From Pseudoruminococcus massiliensis (GTDB lineage Bacteria > Bacillota > Clostridia > Oscillospirales > Acutalibacteraceae): DNA of 64,000 bases. The notes below the pieces were generated by a model. It was not told the origin of the DNA, searched no databases, and worked only from the letters and a program-made list of their open reading frames with translations. The first letter of the stretch is position 1. Each line of letters begins with the position of its first letter. Where the stretch lies: NCBI RefSeq assembly GCF_900291955.1, contig NZ_OLMR01000001.1, positions 186,001 through 250,000 on the forward strand. The letters run 5' to 3'. Position numbers and translations under genes: made by a program. Of this stretch, positions 44,384 through 54,564 are shown in pieces.

Positions 44384-45337
44384 TTATTCTTCCTCGTTTT
44401 GTAAACTGAAACCGAGACTTGTCAACTTCTCGACAACCTCTTCAAGCGATTTGCGTCCAAGGTTACGGACCTTCATCATATCGTCCTCAGACTTATTGAT
44501 AAGGTCTTCGACTGTATTTATTCCAGCACGCTTTAAGCAGTTAAAGGAACGAACCGAAAGGTCTAGCTCCTCTATTGTCATCTCAAGAACCTTTTCCTTG
44601 CCCTTATCGTCTTTTTCTACCATAATTTCGGTACTGCTACCCTTATCAGATAGATTTACGAAAAGATTAAGATGCTCTGTGAGAACCTTCGCTGCAAGCG
44701 AAACTGCCTCTTGTGCATTTATAACTCCGTTAGTCCAGACGTCGAGCGTTAGCTTGTCATAGTCTGTGATTTGACCTACACGAGTATTCTCGACAGTATA
44801 ATTAACCTTGAGAACAGGTGTGTAGATAGAATCAACGGGGAGAACTCCGATAACATTTTGTGGCATACTTGCCTTATTTTTCTCGGCAGAAATATATCCA
44901 CGACCTCTATCAAGAGTAATCTCCATATTGAGTTTAGCTCCCTCGCCGAGTGTGGCAATGTGCATATCAGGGTTGAGTATTTCAACTTCGCTATCACACT
45001 TGATTGAATCAGCTGTGACATTGCAAGGACCTTCAGCAGAGATATTAACTACCTTAGGACCGTTGCAATAAAGCTTAGCTATAAGACCCTTCATATTGAG
45101 AACGATTTCTGTTACATCCTCTTTAACTCCGGGAATTGTAGAAAATTCGTGGAGCACACCATCAATCTTAATTGATGTTACAGCAACACCTTCGAGAGAA
45201 GAAAGAAGAACTCTTCTAAGGCTATTGCCGAGTGTGTTGCCAAAACCTCGCTCAAGAGGCTCGACTACGAACTTACCGAAAGTACCGTCCGTTGTAAGCT
45301 CGGCTGTGTCTATTCGTGGCTTTTCTATCTCAATCAT
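44384..45337 (-). CDS. rpoA: RNA polymerase alpha subunit
   Basis: The 317-residue alpha subunit dimerises to start RNA polymerase assembly. The N-terminal domain carries [20 protein letters not shown] (dimer and beta/beta' contact). The C-terminal domain carries [20 protein letters not shown] and [12 protein letters not shown], the DNA/activator-binding helices. It lies between rpsD and rplQ as in other Firmicutes. ATG follows AGGAGGTTAGCTA. Confidence 0.98.
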   Translation of the reverse strand: MIEIEKPRIDTAELTTDGTFGKFVVEPLERGFGNTLGNSLRRVLLSSLEGVAVTSIKIDGVLHEFSTIPGVKEDVTEIVLNMKGLIAKLYCNGPKVVNISAEGPCNVTADSIKCDSEVEILNPDMHIATLGEGAKLNMEITLDRGRGYISAEKNKASMPQNVIGVLPVDSIYTPVLKVNYTVENTRVGQITDYDKLTLDVWTNGVINAQEAVSLAAKVLTEHLNLFVNLSDKGSSTEIMVEKDDKGKEKVLEMTIEELDLSVRSFNCLKRAGINTVEDLINKSEDDMMKVRNLGRKSLEEVVEKLTSLGFSLQNEEE

Positions 45338-45404
45338 TAGCTAACCTCCTTAACAGACAGCGGCATATGCCGCCAAAAAGTGCATCCTGCAATAATCGAC
45401 CGGA

Positions 45405-46001
45405 TTACTTGGAGTACAACTCAACGATAAGGTGAGCTTCTACATCATAATCAAGATCTTCAATGTTTGGCATACGAGTTACCTTTGCTGAGAACTCGTC
45501 TTTGTTAACCTCAAGCCAAAGTGGAACAATTCTTCCGTTTGTTTCTTCTACATTAGCCTTGAACTTAGGGCTGCTCTTGCTCTTATCTCTGAGGGAGATA
45601 ACATCGCCAACCTTAATTCTATAAGAAGGAATATCTACTCTCTTACCGTTTACGAGGAAGTGACCGTGATTAACGAGCTGTCTTGCCTCTCTTCTTGTAA
45701 GAGCGAGTCCCATTCTGAAAACAACATTATCAAGTCTGGATTCGAGGCAAACGATAAGGTTATTACCTGCCTGACCTTCCATCTTAGAAGCGATTTCATA
45801 GTAGTGATAGAACTGCTTCTCAAGAACACCATAGATGAACTTGAGCTTCTGCTTCTCTTTGAGCTGGAGTCCGTATTCAGAAACCTTTCTTCTGCTATTA
45901 GCATTAGGATTCATCTTGGATTCCTTATTGATGCCGACAACGGCTGGGCTGATGCCCAAATATCTGCATCTCTTTAAAACTGGATCTCTCTGAACTGCCA
46001 T
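45405..46001 (-). CDS. rpsD: 30S ribosomal protein S4
   Basis: S4, 198 residues, an early 16S binder. The S4 RNA-binding fold is visible in LDNVVFRMGLALTRREARQL and NHGHFLVNGKRVDIPSYRI. The N-terminal segment DPVLKRCRYLGISP lacks the CxxC zinc motif of some S4 proteins, so it is the zinc-free form. In many bacteria S4 represses its own operon; no leader was analysed here. Confidence 0.97.
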   Translation of the reverse strand: MAVQRDPVLKRCRYLGISPAVVGINKESKMNPNANSRRKVSEYGLQLKEKQKLKFIYGVLEKQFYHYYEIASKMEGQAGNNLIVCLESRLDNVVFRMGLALTRREARQLVNHGHFLVNGKRVDIPSYRIKVGDVISLRDKSKSSPKFKANVEETNGRIVPLWLEVNKDEFSAKVTRMPNIEDLDYDVEAHLIVELYSK

Positions 46002-46027
46002 TTATCTAAACACCTCCAAATTTTATA

Positions 46028-46432
46028 CTAAACGCGTCTTCTCTTAGGAGGACGGCAACCATTGTGTGGGATTGGAGTAACATCTTTAATCATGCTGACT
46101 TCAAGACCTGCTGTCTGAAGAGCACGGATTGCTGCCTCACGACCTGCACCTGGTCCCTTAACATATACTTCAACAGACTTCATGCCATGCTCCATAGCAA
46201 CCTTAGCTGCTGTTTCTGCAGCTGACTGAGCTGCGAAAGGAGTAGACTTTCTTGAGCCTCTGAAGCCGAGCTCGCCGGCACTTGCCCAAGAAATAGCATT
46301 ACCCTGTGTATCAGATATAGTAACAATAGTGTTATTGAAGGTTGACTGAATGTGTGCTGCACCCTTTTCGATGTTCTTGCGTTCACGGCGTCTGCGGACG
46401 CCTGTCTTCTTAGCACCCTTTTGTACTGCCAT
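46028..46432 (-). CDS. rpsK: 30S ribosomal protein S11
   Basis: S11, 134 residues, platform of the small subunit. Core [20 protein letters not shown], the [15 protein letters not shown] block and the C-terminal [11 protein letters not shown] are intact. It lies between rpsM and rpsD (19- and 26-bp gaps). Confidence 0.98.
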   Translation of the reverse strand: MAVQKGAKKTGVRRRRERKNIEKGAAHIQSTFNNTIVTISDTQGNAISWASAGELGFRGSRKSTPFAAQSAAETAAKVAMEHGMKSVEVYVKGPGAGREAAIRALQTAGLEVSMIKDVTPIPHNGCRPPKRRRV

Positions 46433-46451
46433 CGATTATTCCCTCCTAAGA

Positions 46452-46820
46452 TTATTTCTTCTTGTTCGCCATAGTCTTGCGTGGTCCCTTACGAGTACGA
46501 GCGTTTGTCTTTGAACGCTGGCCTCTTACTGGAAGACTCTTGCGGTGACGAACGCCGCGGTAGCAACCGATTTCGATAAGTCTCTTAATATCGAAAGCAA
46601 TGTCTCGTCTGAGGTCACCCTCAACGCGGCAGTTATGATCGATATACTCACGAAGCTTAGAAATATCGTCCTCTGTGAGGTCTCTGACTCTTGTGTCAGG
46701 GTTGATGCCTGTGGCTTCGATAATATTTGTAGCTGTCTTACGGCCGATACCATAGATATATGTGAGGCCGATTTCTATTCTTTTATCTCTGGGTAAGTCA
46801 ACGCCTGCTATACGCGCCAT
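46452..46820 (-). CDS. rpsM: 30S ribosomal protein S13
   Basis: S13, 122 residues, in the head of the 30S subunit. It starts [20 protein letters not shown]; the [10 protein letters not shown] helix-turn and the basic [15 protein letters not shown] tail that contacts tRNA are intact. 34 bp after rpmJ. Confidence 0.98.
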   Translation of the reverse strand: MARIAGVDLPRDKRIEIGLTYIYGIGRKTATNIIEATGINPDTRVRDLTEDDISKLREYIDHNCRVEGDLRRDIAFDIKRLIEIGCYRGVRHRKSLPVRGQRSKTNARTRKGPRKTMANKKK

Positions 46821-46854
46821 ACTTTTAGCACCTCCATAAATTCCAAAGCGTCAA

Positions 46855-46968
46855 TTAACCCTGACGCTGCTTATGCTTCGGATTTTCGCAGATAACCATA
46901 ATCTTGCCCTTACGCTTGATTACCTTGCACTTTTCGCAAATTTTTTTAACAGAAGGTCTGACTTTCAT
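46855..46968 (-). CDS. rpmJ: 50S ribosomal protein L36
   Basis: A 37-residue protein found by direct reading. Start [20 protein letters not shown], then [17 protein letters not shown]. Zinc ligands CxxC...C...H are all present, so it is the zinc-binding form. ATG at 46968 follows GAAAGGATATAA. Located between infA and rpsM, its normal place. Confidence 0.97.
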   Translation of the reverse strand: MKVRPSVKKICEKCKVIKRKGKIMVICENPKHKQRQG

Positions 46969-47000
46969 TTATATCCTTCCTTTCATGTTAACAATATATA

Positions 47001-47219
47001 TTACTTGCTTCGCCATGTGATGCGACCCTTAGTAAGGTCATATGGCGACATTTCGATTGTAACCTTATCACCGGGAAGTATGCGAATGAAATTCATTCTG
47101 AGTTTTCCCGATATATGAGCGTTAATTGTGTGTCCATTAGGAAGTTCTACTACAAACTGAGCGTTTGGCAATGCTTCCTTAACTGTACCTTCGATTTCGA
47201 TTACATCCTGCTTTGACAA
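47001..47219 (-). CDS. infA: Translation initiation factor IF-1
   Basis: IF-1, 72 residues, an OB-fold factor occupying the ribosomal A site at initiation. [37 protein letters not shown] and [10 protein letters not shown] are diagnostic. It lies between the KOW protein and rpmJ; ATG follows GGAGGTTATTAA. Confidence 0.98.
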   Translation of the reverse strand: MSKQDVIEIEGTVKEALPNAQFVVELPNGHTINAHISGKLRMNFIRILPGDKVTIEMSPYDLTKGRITWRSK

Positions 47220-47258
47220 TTTAATAACCTCCTCATATCAGTATAAGACAAACCCTTT

Positions 47259-47519
47259 TCAGAGTGCCTGTTCTTTATCATCGGCATTAAAAGCCGAAAG
47301 AAACTTTCTGATTCCACGGTTGGTCTGCATTGAAGCCTCATCAGCAACTATATTAGTTACTGCAAGGTGTATAAGGTTTTTCTTCTTTGTCTTTTCAAGT
47401 GTTCTTCTTTTTCCGTCGCAGATAACTGCAAATTTTGAATCACACTCTAATATAATGAAGAAACCACCCTTATCGTGTCCGCTAAGTGAGCGAACAACCA
47501 ATCCCTTTTGAAATTCCAT
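47259..47519 (-). CDS. KOW-domain RNA-binding protein (L14e-like)
   Basis: An 86-residue protein with a KOW motif (FQKGLVVRSLSGHDKGGFFI) and a basic LEKTKKKNLIHL stretch. It is the small KOW protein commonly found between map and infA in Clostridia and probably binds RNA or ribosomes; its exact role is unknown. The ATG at 47519 follows GAAAGGACGATTGTGGTT; the longer frame at 47543 would overlap the map stop. Confidence 0.85.
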   Translation of the reverse strand: MEFQKGLVVRSLSGHDKGGFFIILECDSKFAVICDGKRRTLEKTKKKNLIHLAVTNIVADEASMQTNRGIRKFLSAFNADDKEQAL

Positions 47520-47539
47520 AACCACAATCGTCCTTTCTC

Positions 47540-48289
47540 TCAAGGAAGTGTCATTATAACAGGTCCATCAGAGGTTATTGCGATTGTATGCTCAAAATGA
47601 GCCGAAAGGCTTCCGTCTGCTGTGACGGTGGTCCATCTATCGCTGAGAACCTTAACCTCGTGGCCACCAGCATTTATCATAGGCTCAATGGCTATTGTCA
47701 TACCAGGTAGAAGGCGTACACCACGCCCTGGTGTGCCGTAATTTGGTACACTTGGATCTTCATGCAGCTTCGCACCTACTCCGTGACCGACGAAATCTCG
47801 TACCACCGAGTAACTGCGCGGCTCGACATACCTCTGTACCGCGCTTCCGATATCGCCGATTCTATTACCTGCTATTGCATTTTTGATACCCTCAAAAAGT
47901 GCTTCACGGGTTGTATCGAGTAGGGCCTGAGCTTCCTTAGAAATATCACCGCAGGTAAAAGTCCATGCGTTGTCTCCGTGATAACCCTGAAGGCAAGCAC
48001 CAACATCTATGCTGACGATATCACCTTGTTTCAAGATTTTACTCTTGCTTGGTATGCCGTGGATGACTACATTATTAACAGATATACACGCACTTGCGGG
48101 AAATCCGCCGTAGCCGAGAAACGACGGGGTCGCCCCCTGTTCCTCGATATACTTACGGACAATCCTGTCGATTTCGAGTGTTGAAACACCCGGTTCAACT
48201 GCTTCACCAGCCAATCGCAAGGCTTTTTGAGAAACTCTGCCCGCATTACGCATGGCAGAGATTTCACGAGTTGTTTTGAGGACTACCAT
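47540..48289 (-). CDS. map: Type I methionine aminopeptidase
   Basis: A 249-residue dinuclear metalloenzyme removing N-terminal Met. Metal and substrate ligands appear in VSIDVGACLQGYHGDNAWTF (two Asp), RDFVGHGVGAKLHEDP (His), MTIAIEPMINAG (Glu) and SAHFEHTIAIT (Glu). The ATG is 2 bp after the adk stop, implying translational coupling. No N-terminal zinc-finger extension. Confidence 0.97.
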   Translation of the reverse strand: MVVLKTTREISAMRNAGRVSQKALRLAGEAVEPGVSTLEIDRIVRKYIEEQGATPSFLGYGGFPASACISVNNVVIHGIPSKSKILKQGDIVSIDVGACLQGYHGDNAWTFTCGDISKEAQALLDTTREALFEGIKNAIAGNRIGDIGSAVQRYVEPRSYSVVRDFVGHGVGAKLHEDPSVPNYGTPGRGVRLLPGMTIAIEPMINAGGHEVKVLSDRWTTVTADGSLSAHFEHTIAITSDGPVIMTLP

Positions 48290-48291
48290 TT

Positions 48292-48924
48292 TTAAGCCTC
48301 AAGAGCTTCTATAAGAAGTCGAGTTGTATCCTCGATTTCTTCCTGACCCTCAACAACTGTGAGCTTACCTTGCTTCTCATAGTAATCCTTAAGAGGTTCT
48401 GTTTCACTATGATAAACATCAAGGCGTGACTTAACTGTGTCAGGATGGTCATCCTTGCGTTGAATAAGGGTGCCTGAGCAAGCGTCGCAAATGCCCTCAA
48501 CCTTAGGCTTTTTATACTCAAGATGATAGCTTGCACCACACTTTTCGCAGACACGGCGTCCGGACATTCTATTTATTATCTTTTCGTCAGGTACTTCAAT
48601 ATCAACTACCTTATCGATAACAATTCCCATCTTATCCAGAGCCTCAGCCTGAGGAATGGTTCTTGGGAAGCCATCGAGAATGAAACCGTCCTTGCAATCG
48701 TCCTTGACGATTCTTTCCTTAATGATGCCGATAACAACCTCATCAGGAACAAGAGCTCCAGATTCCATATAGCTCTTAGCCTTAAGACCCATCTCTGTGC
48801 CGGTTTTCAACGCCTCACGGATAATGTTACCCGTAGAAATTGCGGGAATATTGTAGCGATTGCAGATAACCTCGGCCTGTGTGCCCTTACCTGCACCTGG
48901 TGCTCCGAGAAGTATGATTTTCAT
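48292..48924 (-). CDS. adk: Adenylate kinase (zinc LID type)
   Basis: Adk, 210 residues, interconverts ATP+AMP and 2 ADP. P-loop GAPGAGKGTQAE, AMP-binding GFPRTIPQAEAL, and a LID domain with CEKCGASYH and CDACSG, so a structural zinc site of four cysteines as in other Gram-positives. The ATG at 48924 follows GAAAGGAGTACATTT and is preferred to the longer frame at 48948. Between secY and map. Confidence 0.97.
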   Translation of the reverse strand: MKIILLGAPGAGKGTQAEVICNRYNIPAISTGNIIREALKTGTEMGLKAKSYMESGALVPDEVVIGIIKERIVKDDCKDGFILDGFPRTIPQAEALDKMGIVIDKVVDIEVPDEKIINRMSGRRVCEKCGASYHLEYKKPKVEGICDACSGTLIQRKDDHPDTVKSRLDVYHSETEPLKDYYEKQGKLTVVEGQEEIEDTTRLLIEALEA

Positions 48925-48947
48925 AAATGTACTCCTTTCAGGATTCA

Positions 48948-50264
48948 TCAGTCAAGGAAGCCCTTATAATGACGCATCATCATCTGTGACTCAAGCTGCT
49001 TCAATGTTTCAAGAGCAACACCAACGAGAATGATAACTGATGTACCACCCATCATAAGGCTGCTTGTATTCAAGCCTGTAAGCTTTGAATAGAGAAGCGG
49101 AACAAGAGCGATAATTGCAAGGAATAATGCACCAATCAAAGTAATCTTTGACAATACCTTGGCAATAAAATCTACAGTTGGCTTACCAGGTCTGATACCT
49201 GGAATTGTGCCATTATTCTGACGGAGATTATTGGCCATTTCCACCGGATTATACTGAATTGCAACATAGAAATATGCAAACCCGAGAATGAGCAGGAACT
49301 CAAGAGCGATATAAAGCCAACCGCCCATAGAGAAAGCATCAAAGAAGCTTCTCCAGAAACCTGTAATATTCTTTTCGCCGATAAAGAACTCTATCGTGCT
49401 TGGAATAGAAAGAATCGAGCTTGCGAAGATTATTGGCATAACACCAGAGAGACCAACCTTAATTGGAAGGTGGCTGCTCTGACCACCGTACATTTTACGA
49501 CCAACAACACGCTTTGCGTATTGGATTGGAATACGGCGTTCTGCTTCGTTCATAAAAACGATAAGCCATACGATTACAAGAGATATAATAACATAAAGTG
49601 GAACAAGAATCAAATACTGTGTTTGACCATTTACTCCGAGCATAAAGAAATTATAAAGTCCTGTAAACATATAAGGGATTCTTGCGACGATACCTGCGAA
49701 AAGGATAATCGAAATACCGTTGCCGATACCCTTTTGGTTAATTTGTTCACCAAGCCACATCATAAGAGCTGTGCCTGCAGTAAATGTAAGAATGATAGTT
49801 GCCGCAGCAAAAACGCCATAGAAACCATCAGTATATGTTACTATCTTAGAAGCTGAAAGCCACCAGTAGTAAGCACCGCCTTGTATAAGACCAAGGAGAA
49901 CTGTAACATATCTTGTAATCTTACCTATTTTCTTTCTGCCTTCTTCGCCTTCCTTAGAAAGACGCTCGAGAGCAGGAATTGCAACAGTCAGAAGCTGGAT
50001 GATAATTGACGAGTTAATATATGGTGTAACTGACATAGCGAACAATGTTGCGTTAGAGAACGCACCACCTGACATTGTGTCAAGATAAGCGAGCATACCA
50101 CCATTTTCTGAGAGATTGCCCATAAGTGAGTTCAACGCAGTAATATCAAGAAATGGAACAGGAATAACTGAACCAATTCTGAATATTACGATTATAAAAA
50201 GTGTAAAAAGAATTTTTTTGCGAAGATCAGGAATACCCCAGGCGTTTCTGATTGTTTTAAACAA
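48948..50264 (-). CDS. secY: Preprotein translocase subunit SecY
   Basis: SecY, 438 residues, the protein-conducting channel, ten membrane spans. Start FKTIRNAWGIPDLRKKILFT; plug and pore regions and the cytoplasmic loops (AKRVVGRKMYGGQSSHLPIK, NGTIPGIRPGKPT) are conserved. The start codon is TTG at 50264, immediately after the rplO TAA, preceded by GAGGTGG; this points to coupled translation. Second member of the translocon in this window besides secG. Confidence 0.97.
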   Translation of the reverse strand: MFKTIRNAWGIPDLRKKILFTLFIIVIFRIGSVIPVPFLDITALNSLMGNLSENGGMLAYLDTMSGGAFSNATLFAMSVTPYINSSIIIQLLTVAIPALERLSKEGEEGRKKIGKITRYVTVLLGLIQGGAYYWWLSASKIVTYTDGFYGVFAAATIILTFTAGTALMMWLGEQINQKGIGNGISIILFAGIVARIPYMFTGLYNFFMLGVNGQTQYLILVPLYVIISLVIVWLIVFMNEAERRIPIQYAKRVVGRKMYGGQSSHLPIKVGLSGVMPIIFASSILSIPSTIEFFIGEKNITGFWRSFFDAFSMGGWLYIALEFLLILGFAYFYVAIQYNPVEMANNLRQNNGTIPGIRPGKPTVDFIAKVLSKITLIGALFLAIIALVPLLYSKLTGLNTSSLMMGGTSVIILVGVALETLKQLESQMMMRHYKGFLD

Positions 50265-50705
50265 TTAAACCACCTCGGCCTTTCCTCCGGCGGCTTCAAT
50301 TTTCTGCTTTGCAGACTCAGAATATGCAGCAACCTTAACAGTGAGCTTCTTAGAAATTTCACCATTTCCAAGAATCTTTATGCCATCGTATTCTTTCTTA
50401 ACGATACCTGCGTTAACGAGAGCCTGTGCATCAACCTCTGCTCCGTCCTCAAACTTATTAAGGTCGGAAACATTGATTGCAACTATCTTCTTTGCGAAGA
50501 TATTGTTAAAGCCTCTCTTAGGAACTCTTCTTTGAAGAGGCATTTGACCACCTTCAAAGCCAGGGCGAATGCTTCCGCCTGAACGAGCCTTTTGACCCTT
50601 ATGACCCTTACCAGCTGTTTTGCCTTGACCTGAACCATGGCCTCTGCCGATTCTCTTGCGTTCCTTAGTTGAACCCTCAACTGCTGTTAATTCGTGCAAT
50701 TTCAT
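50265..50705 (-). CDS. rplO: 50S ribosomal protein L15
   Basis: L15, 146 residues. Gly/Lys-rich N-terminal tail ([20 protein letters not shown]) and [20 protein letters not shown] are diagnostic. The ATG at 50705 follows AAGGAGGTGCGAGTAAG; an upstream in-frame start at 50735 overlaps rpmD and is rejected. Confidence 0.97.
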   Translation of the reverse strand: MKLHELTAVEGSTKERKRIGRGHGSGQGKTAGKGHKGQKARSGGSIRPGFEGGQMPLQRRVPKRGFNNIFAKKIVAINVSDLNKFEDGAEVDAQALVNAGIVKKEYDGIKILGNGEISKKLTVKVAAYSESAKQKIEAAGGKAEVV

Positions 50706-50724
50706 CTTACTCGCACCTCCTTCT

Positions 50725-50901
50725 TTAACCTTCAACCTCGATGAGGTGGATTATCTTAGCCACCTTACCCTTTGTTGCGGCGTTGTCTGGCTGAACTGTT
50801 GTGTCACCAGGCTTTTTAAGACCGAGTGAATGGGCGGTTGCAATTTGGTCTTTTAGAACTCCGATAAGACTTTTTTTAAGAGTAATCTTAATTTCTGCCA
50901 T
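50725..50901 (-). CDS. rpmD: 50S ribosomal protein L30
   Basis: A 58-residue protein read directly from the sequence: [20 protein letters not shown], then [14 protein letters not shown] and [13 protein letters not shown]. It has the single-domain L30 pattern. ATG at 50901 follows AAGGGAGGAAGCAAAC. Between rpsE and rplO, its usual place. Confidence 0.95.
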   Translation of the reverse strand: MAEIKITLKKSLIGVLKDQIATAHSLGLKKPGDTTVQPDNAATKGKVAKIIHLIEVEG

Positions 50902-50915
50902 GTTTGCTTCCTCCC

Positions 50916-51413
50916 TTAAAGAATTTCTTTAACAGACTTGCCGCGGATAGCAGCAACTTCTTCTGCTGTTCTGAGGCTCTGAAGACCTGCGAGTGTAGCT
51001 CTAACTACATTGCAAGGGTTAGAAGAACGAAGAGCCTTTGTTCTGATATCTCTGATACCGACTGCTTCAACAACAGCACGAACAGGACCACCAGCGATAA
51101 CACCAGTACCAGGAGCAGCAGGCTTCATAATAACCTTACCTGCACCAAAAATACCAACGATTTCATGTGGAATTGTGTTGCCCTTAAGTGCAACCTTAAA
51201 GAGGTTTTTCTTAGCGTCCTCGATACCCTTACGGATAGCGTCTGGAACCTCTCCAGCTTTTCCGATACCGAAACCGACAGTACCGTTGCCGTCGCCTACA
51301 ACTACAAGAGCAGCGAACTTATAAATACGACCGCCCTTAACAGTCTTAGAAACACGGTTGATTGTAACAACGTGCTCTTTCAAATCAAGCTTAGATGCGT
51401 CAATGATAGCCAA
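50916..51413 (-). CDS. rpsE: 30S ribosomal protein S5
   Basis: S5, 165 residues, involved in decoding accuracy. The dsRNA-binding half has [20 protein letters not shown] and [17 protein letters not shown]. The C-terminal half has [20 protein letters not shown]. Spectinomycin-contact loop (VKGGR) is wild-type-like. Confidence 0.98.
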   Translation of the reverse strand: MAIIDASKLDLKEHVVTINRVSKTVKGGRIYKFAALVVVGDGNGTVGFGIGKAGEVPDAIRKGIEDAKKNLFKVALKGNTIPHEIVGIFGAGKVIMKPAAPGTGVIAGGPVRAVVEAVGIRDIRTKALRSSNPCNVVRATLAGLQSLRTAEEVAAIRGKSVKEIL

Positions 51414-51428
51414 AGTTATTCCTCCTTA

Positions 51429-51788
51429 TCAGAATTTAAGACCGCCCTCACGAGCGCCTTCGGCCAATTCCTTGACGCGTCCGTGGAAGATATATCCACC
51501 GCGGTCAAAAACGACCTCTGTGATGTTCTTTTCTGCTGCACGCTTTGCTATAAGAGCGCCAACCTTGCGAGCTGCGTCTTTGTTTCCGCCATAACCATCT
51601 ATATCCTTATCAAGTGATGATGCAGAAGCGAGTGTAACACCCTTTACATCGTCGATAAGCTGAGCGTAGATGTTGTTAGTGGAGCGGAAAACATTAAGGC
51701 GAGGACGAGCCGCTGTACCGCTTACTTTACCACGCACTCTCTTGTGGCGGTTAAGTCTTGCCTTGTTTGTATCAGGCTTTTTCACCAT
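51429..51788 (-). CDS. rplR: 50S ribosomal protein L18
   Basis: L18, 119 residues, binds 5S rRNA. Basic N-terminus [39 protein letters not shown] and the [20 protein letters not shown] end are intact. Confidence 0.98.
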   Translation of the reverse strand: MVKKPDTNKARLNRHKRVRGKVSGTAARPRLNVFRSTNNIYAQLIDDVKGVTLASASSLDKDIDGYGGNKDAARKVGALIAKRAAEKNITEVVFDRGGYIFHGRVKELAEGAREGGLKF

Positions 51789-51806
51789 AGTTTATTCACT
51801 CCTTAA

Positions 51807-52355
51807 TTACTTCTTGCCGCCCTTACCGGCCTTGCCTTCCTTGCGGCGGATAACTTCATCGGCGTACTTAATACCCTTGCCCTTATATGGCTCAGGTGGA
51901 CGCTTCTCTCTTACTTCAGCAGCAAACTGACCAACCTTTTGCTTATCAGCACCGCTGATGATAATCAAGTTAGGAGTCGGAGCTTCAATAGTAATATCGT
52001 CTGTATCAGAAACGATAACCTGATGTGAAAATCCGAGGTTCATAACAAGATCTTTGCCCTTCTTCTGAACACGGTAACCAACGCCGTTTACTTCGAGCTG
52101 CTTCTTAAAGCCGTTTGTAACGCCTTCAATCATATTAGCGATAAGTGAACGAGTTAAACCGTGCAGTGAACGGTTCTCTTTGTCGTCATTAGGACGCTCA
52201 ACAGTGATAACACCGTTCTCAATCTTTATAATCATATTTTTGTGAACCTTCTGAGTAAGTGTACCCTTAGGTCCCTTAACTGTCATAACACCGTTTTCGA
52301 ACTTAGCATCGACACCGGCGGGAATATTTATGGGTTTTCTTCCAATTCGAGACAT
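51807..52355 (-). CDS. rplF: 50S ribosomal protein L6
   Basis: L6, 182 residues, two homologous beta domains. MSRIGRKPINIPAGV start and the conserved C-terminal REKRPPEPYKGKGIKYADEV block are present, followed by a Lys/Gly tail. Confidence 0.98.
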   Translation of the reverse strand: MSRIGRKPINIPAGVDAKFENGVMTVKGPKGTLTQKVHKNMIIKIENGVITVERPNDDKENRSLHGLTRSLIANMIEGVTNGFKKQLEVNGVGYRVQKKGKDLVMNLGFSHQVIVSDTDDITIEAPTPNLIIISGADKQKVGQFAAEVREKRPPEPYKGKGIKYADEVIRRKEGKAGKGGKK

Positions 52356-52372
52356 TTACTGCACCCCCTCTT

Positions 52373-52771
52373 TTACCAAATGTATGCGAGAACTTCGCCG
52401 CCAACATTTTCATTGCGTGCCTGACGGTCTGTCATAACACCTTTAGAAGTTGAGATGATTGCGATTCCAAGGCCCTTCATAACCTTAGGAAGATTCTCTA
52501 CATCACTATATATACGCAAGCCCGGCTTAGAAACTCTGCGGAGTCCTGTGATAACCGGAGCCTTGTCCTCTGTATACTTGAGAACAACCTTAATAACACC
52601 CTGTTTGCCGTCTTCAGTTACTGTGAAGCTCTTGATATAGCCTTCGTCGAGGAGAATCTGGACGATAGCCTTCTTAAGATTGGAAGCAGGGATTTCGACG
52701 GATTCATGCTTCTGAGTATTTGCGTTACGAATTCTTGTAAGCAAATCTGCGATTGAATCTGTAATTTGCAT
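52373..52771 (-). CDS. rpsH: 30S ribosomal protein S8
   Basis: S8, 132 residues, binds 16S helix 21. [20 protein letters not shown] at the start and the [19 protein letters not shown] region with the GGEVLAYIW end are diagnostic. Confidence 0.98.
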   Translation of the reverse strand: MQITDSIADLLTRIRNANTQKHESVEIPASNLKKAIVQILLDEGYIKSFTVTEDGKQGVIKVVLKYTEDKAPVITGLRRVSKPGLRIYSDVENLPKVMKGLGIAIISTSKGVMTDRQARNENVGGEVLAYIW

Positions 52772-52797
52772 ACGGAAACCTCCTTCTTAAAGCCTTA

Positions 52798-52983
52798 TTA
52801 CCAGCTTGCTTTCTTTACGCCCGGAATCTCGCCCTTGTAGGCAAGCTCACGGAAGCATATACGGCATATGCCGAACTTGCGGAGGTATGCATGAGGCCTG
52901 CCGCAAATCTTGCATCTGTTGTATTCTCTAGTAGAGAACTTCTGATCTCTTTGCTGCTTTACTTTCATTGATGTCTTGGCCAC
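52798..52983 (-). CDS. rpsZ: 30S ribosomal protein S14 type Z
   Basis: A 61-residue S14 with two CxxC zinc pairs (CKICGRPH and CRICFREL), the short zinc-binding form standard in Firmicutes. It ends in [12 protein letters not shown]. Between rplE and rpsH as expected. Confidence 0.98.
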   Translation of the reverse strand: MAKTSMKVKQQRDQKFSTREYNRCKICGRPHAYLRKFGICRICFRELAYKGEIPGVKKASW

Positions 52984-52995
52984 AATTATCCCTCC

Positions 52996-53535
52996 TTATT
53001 TCTCAAACGGAGCGCCGAGAAGCTTTAAAAGCTCACGAGCCTCTTCGTCTGTCTGTGCTGTAGTAACGAAGCAGATATCCATGCCTCTTACCTTATCAAC
53101 CTTATCAAACTCGATTTCTGGGAAGATGAGCTGTTCCTTGAGGCCCATGTTATAGTTACCACGGCCATCAAAAGAGTTAGCATTGATTCCTCTGAAGTCA
53201 CGAACTCTTGGAAGAGCTACATTGAAAAATCTGTCGAGGAATTCATACATTCTGTTGCCACGAAGTGTTACCTTAACACCGATAGGCATACCCTCACGAA
53301 GTTTGAAGTTTGCAACGCTCTTCTTAGCCTTGCAAACCATAGGCTTTTGACCTGTAATAGCTGCCAAATCGGAAGAAATGGCATCTATTGCCTTCGAGTT
53401 CTCTCTTGCTTCACCTGCGCCGACATTGATAACAATCTTGTCGAGCTTAGGAATCTGCATAACGCTCTTATAGCCGAACTTCTTCATAAGAGCAGGAGCA
53501 ATCTCGGAGATATATACATCTTTCATTCTAGCCAT
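52996..53535 (-). CDS. rplE: 50S ribosomal protein L5
   Basis: L5, 179 residues, binds 5S rRNA and contacts P-site t[42 protein letters not shown] and [20 protein letters not shown] are intact. Confidence 0.98.
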   Translation of the reverse strand: MARMKDVYISEIAPALMKKFGYKSVMQIPKLDKIVINVGAGEARENSKAIDAISSDLAAITGQKPMVCKAKKSVANFKLREGMPIGVKVTLRGNRMYEFLDRFFNVALPRVRDFRGINANSFDGRGNYNMGLKEQLIFPEIEFDKVDKVRGMDICFVTTAQTDEEARELLKLLGAPFEK

Positions 53536-53547
53536 TTGTTATCCTCC

Positions 53548-53877
53548 TTAGAGTGCTTCGCCGCATTTTTTGCAAATACGCTGCTTGCTGCCATCAGTAA
53601 GAATCTGATGACCTACACGAGTAGGCTTGTTGCAGTGTGGGCAAACAACCTGTACCTTAGAAGCATACATAGCGCCCTCTGCCTTAACAATACCGCCTGC
53701 TTCGCCCATCTTGCGGGGCTTAACGTGCTTAGAAACAAGGTTTACCTTCTCGATAATAACCTTGCCCTCTTTTGGGCTTACTTGAAGAACTTTGCCCTTC
53801 TTGCCACGCTGTGTGCCGGAGAGTACGACAACAGTATCGCCTGTCTTAACATGAACCTTATTTTTCTTATCAGCCAT
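53548..53877 (-). CDS. rplX: 50S ribosomal protein L24
   Basis: L24, 109 residues, an assembly initiator. KOW motif in VHVKTGDTVVVLSGTQRGKK; a C-terminal CPHCNKPTRVGHQI..CKKCG zinc-ribbon-like segment is present. The ATG at 53877 follows AAGGAGGTGCCGGAA; the longer frame at 53910 would overlap rplN. Confidence 0.96.
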   Translation of the reverse strand: MADKKNKVHVKTGDTVVVLSGTQRGKKGKVLQVSPKEGKVIIEKVNLVSKHVKPRKMGEAGGIVKAEGAMYASKVQVVCPHCNKPTRVGHQILTDGSKQRICKKCGEAL

Positions 53878-53890
53878 TTCCGGCACCTCC

Positions 53891-54259
53891 TTAAAGGACC
53901 TCCGGAGCAAGGCTCAAGATTTTCATATAATCCTTATCTCTGAGCTCTCTTGCTACCGGGCCAAATATACGAGTACCTCTCGGGTTCTTATCGTCTCTGA
54001 TGATAACTGCTGCATTCTCATCAAATCTGATGTATGTGCCGTCATCACGACGTACGCCTCTTGCCGAGCGTACTATAACTGCCTTAACTACATCGCCTTT
54101 TTTAACAACGCCGCCGGGTGCTGCTTTTTTAACTGAAGCTACGACTACGTCGCCTATATTAGCGTACCTCCTGCCGGTACCACCGAGAACGCGAATGCAC
54201 ATAAGCTCTTTCGCGCCAGTATTGTCGGCAACTTTGAGGTAGGTCTGCTGCTGTATCAC
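53891..54259 (-). CDS. rplN: 50S ribosomal protein L14
   Basis: L14, 122 residues, near the IF-6/RsfS contact site. [20 protein letters not shown] start, [19 protein letters not shown] and [15 protein letters not shown] are diagnostic. Confidence 0.98.
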   Translation of the reverse strand: MIQQQTYLKVADNTGAKELMCIRVLGGTGRRYANIGDVVVASVKKAAPGGVVKKGDVVKAVIVRSARGVRRDDGTYIRFDENAAVIIRDDKNPRGTRIFGPVARELRDKDYMKILSLAPEVL

Positions 54260-54289
54260 AGTGCGTTCCTCCTTTTAATAAACGAAAAA

Positions 54290-54544
54290 TTACTTCGCTT
54301 TCTCTATGATTTCTACAAGACGCCATCTCTTATCCTTAGAGATAGGACGTGTTTCCATTATACGCACACGGTCGCCTACTGAGCACTCGTTCTTTTCGTC
54401 GTGTACCTTAAGTCTAACTGTACGCTTAATAATCTTATTATAAAGCGGGTGCTTAACACTGTTTTCGATAGCAACGACAACAGTCTTATCCATCTTAGTG
54501 CTTACAACCCTGCCTACATCTGTTTTTCTAAGATTTCTTTCCAC
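54290..54544 (-). CDS. rpsQ: 30S ribosomal protein S17
   Basis: S17, 84 residues, OB fold. [33 protein letters not shown] and the [20 protein letters not shown] end match the family. Confidence 0.98.
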   Translation of the reverse strand: MERNLRKTDVGRVVSTKMDKTVVVAIENSVKHPLYNKIIKRTVRLKVHDEKNECSVGDRVRIMETRPISKDKRWRLVEIIEKAK

Positions 54545-54564
54545 TTTGCGTTTCCTCCCTTCCC

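Noticed and set aside
44130-44762. 210-codon plus-strand ORF over rplQ and rpoA
   Set aside because: It is antisense to two intact ribosomal/RNA polymerase genes, has no ribosome site and reads as a mirror of their codon bias.
53347-53943. 198-codon plus-strand ORF over rplE, rplX and rplN
   Set aside because: Antisense to three well-supported genes across their junctions; composition explained by them.
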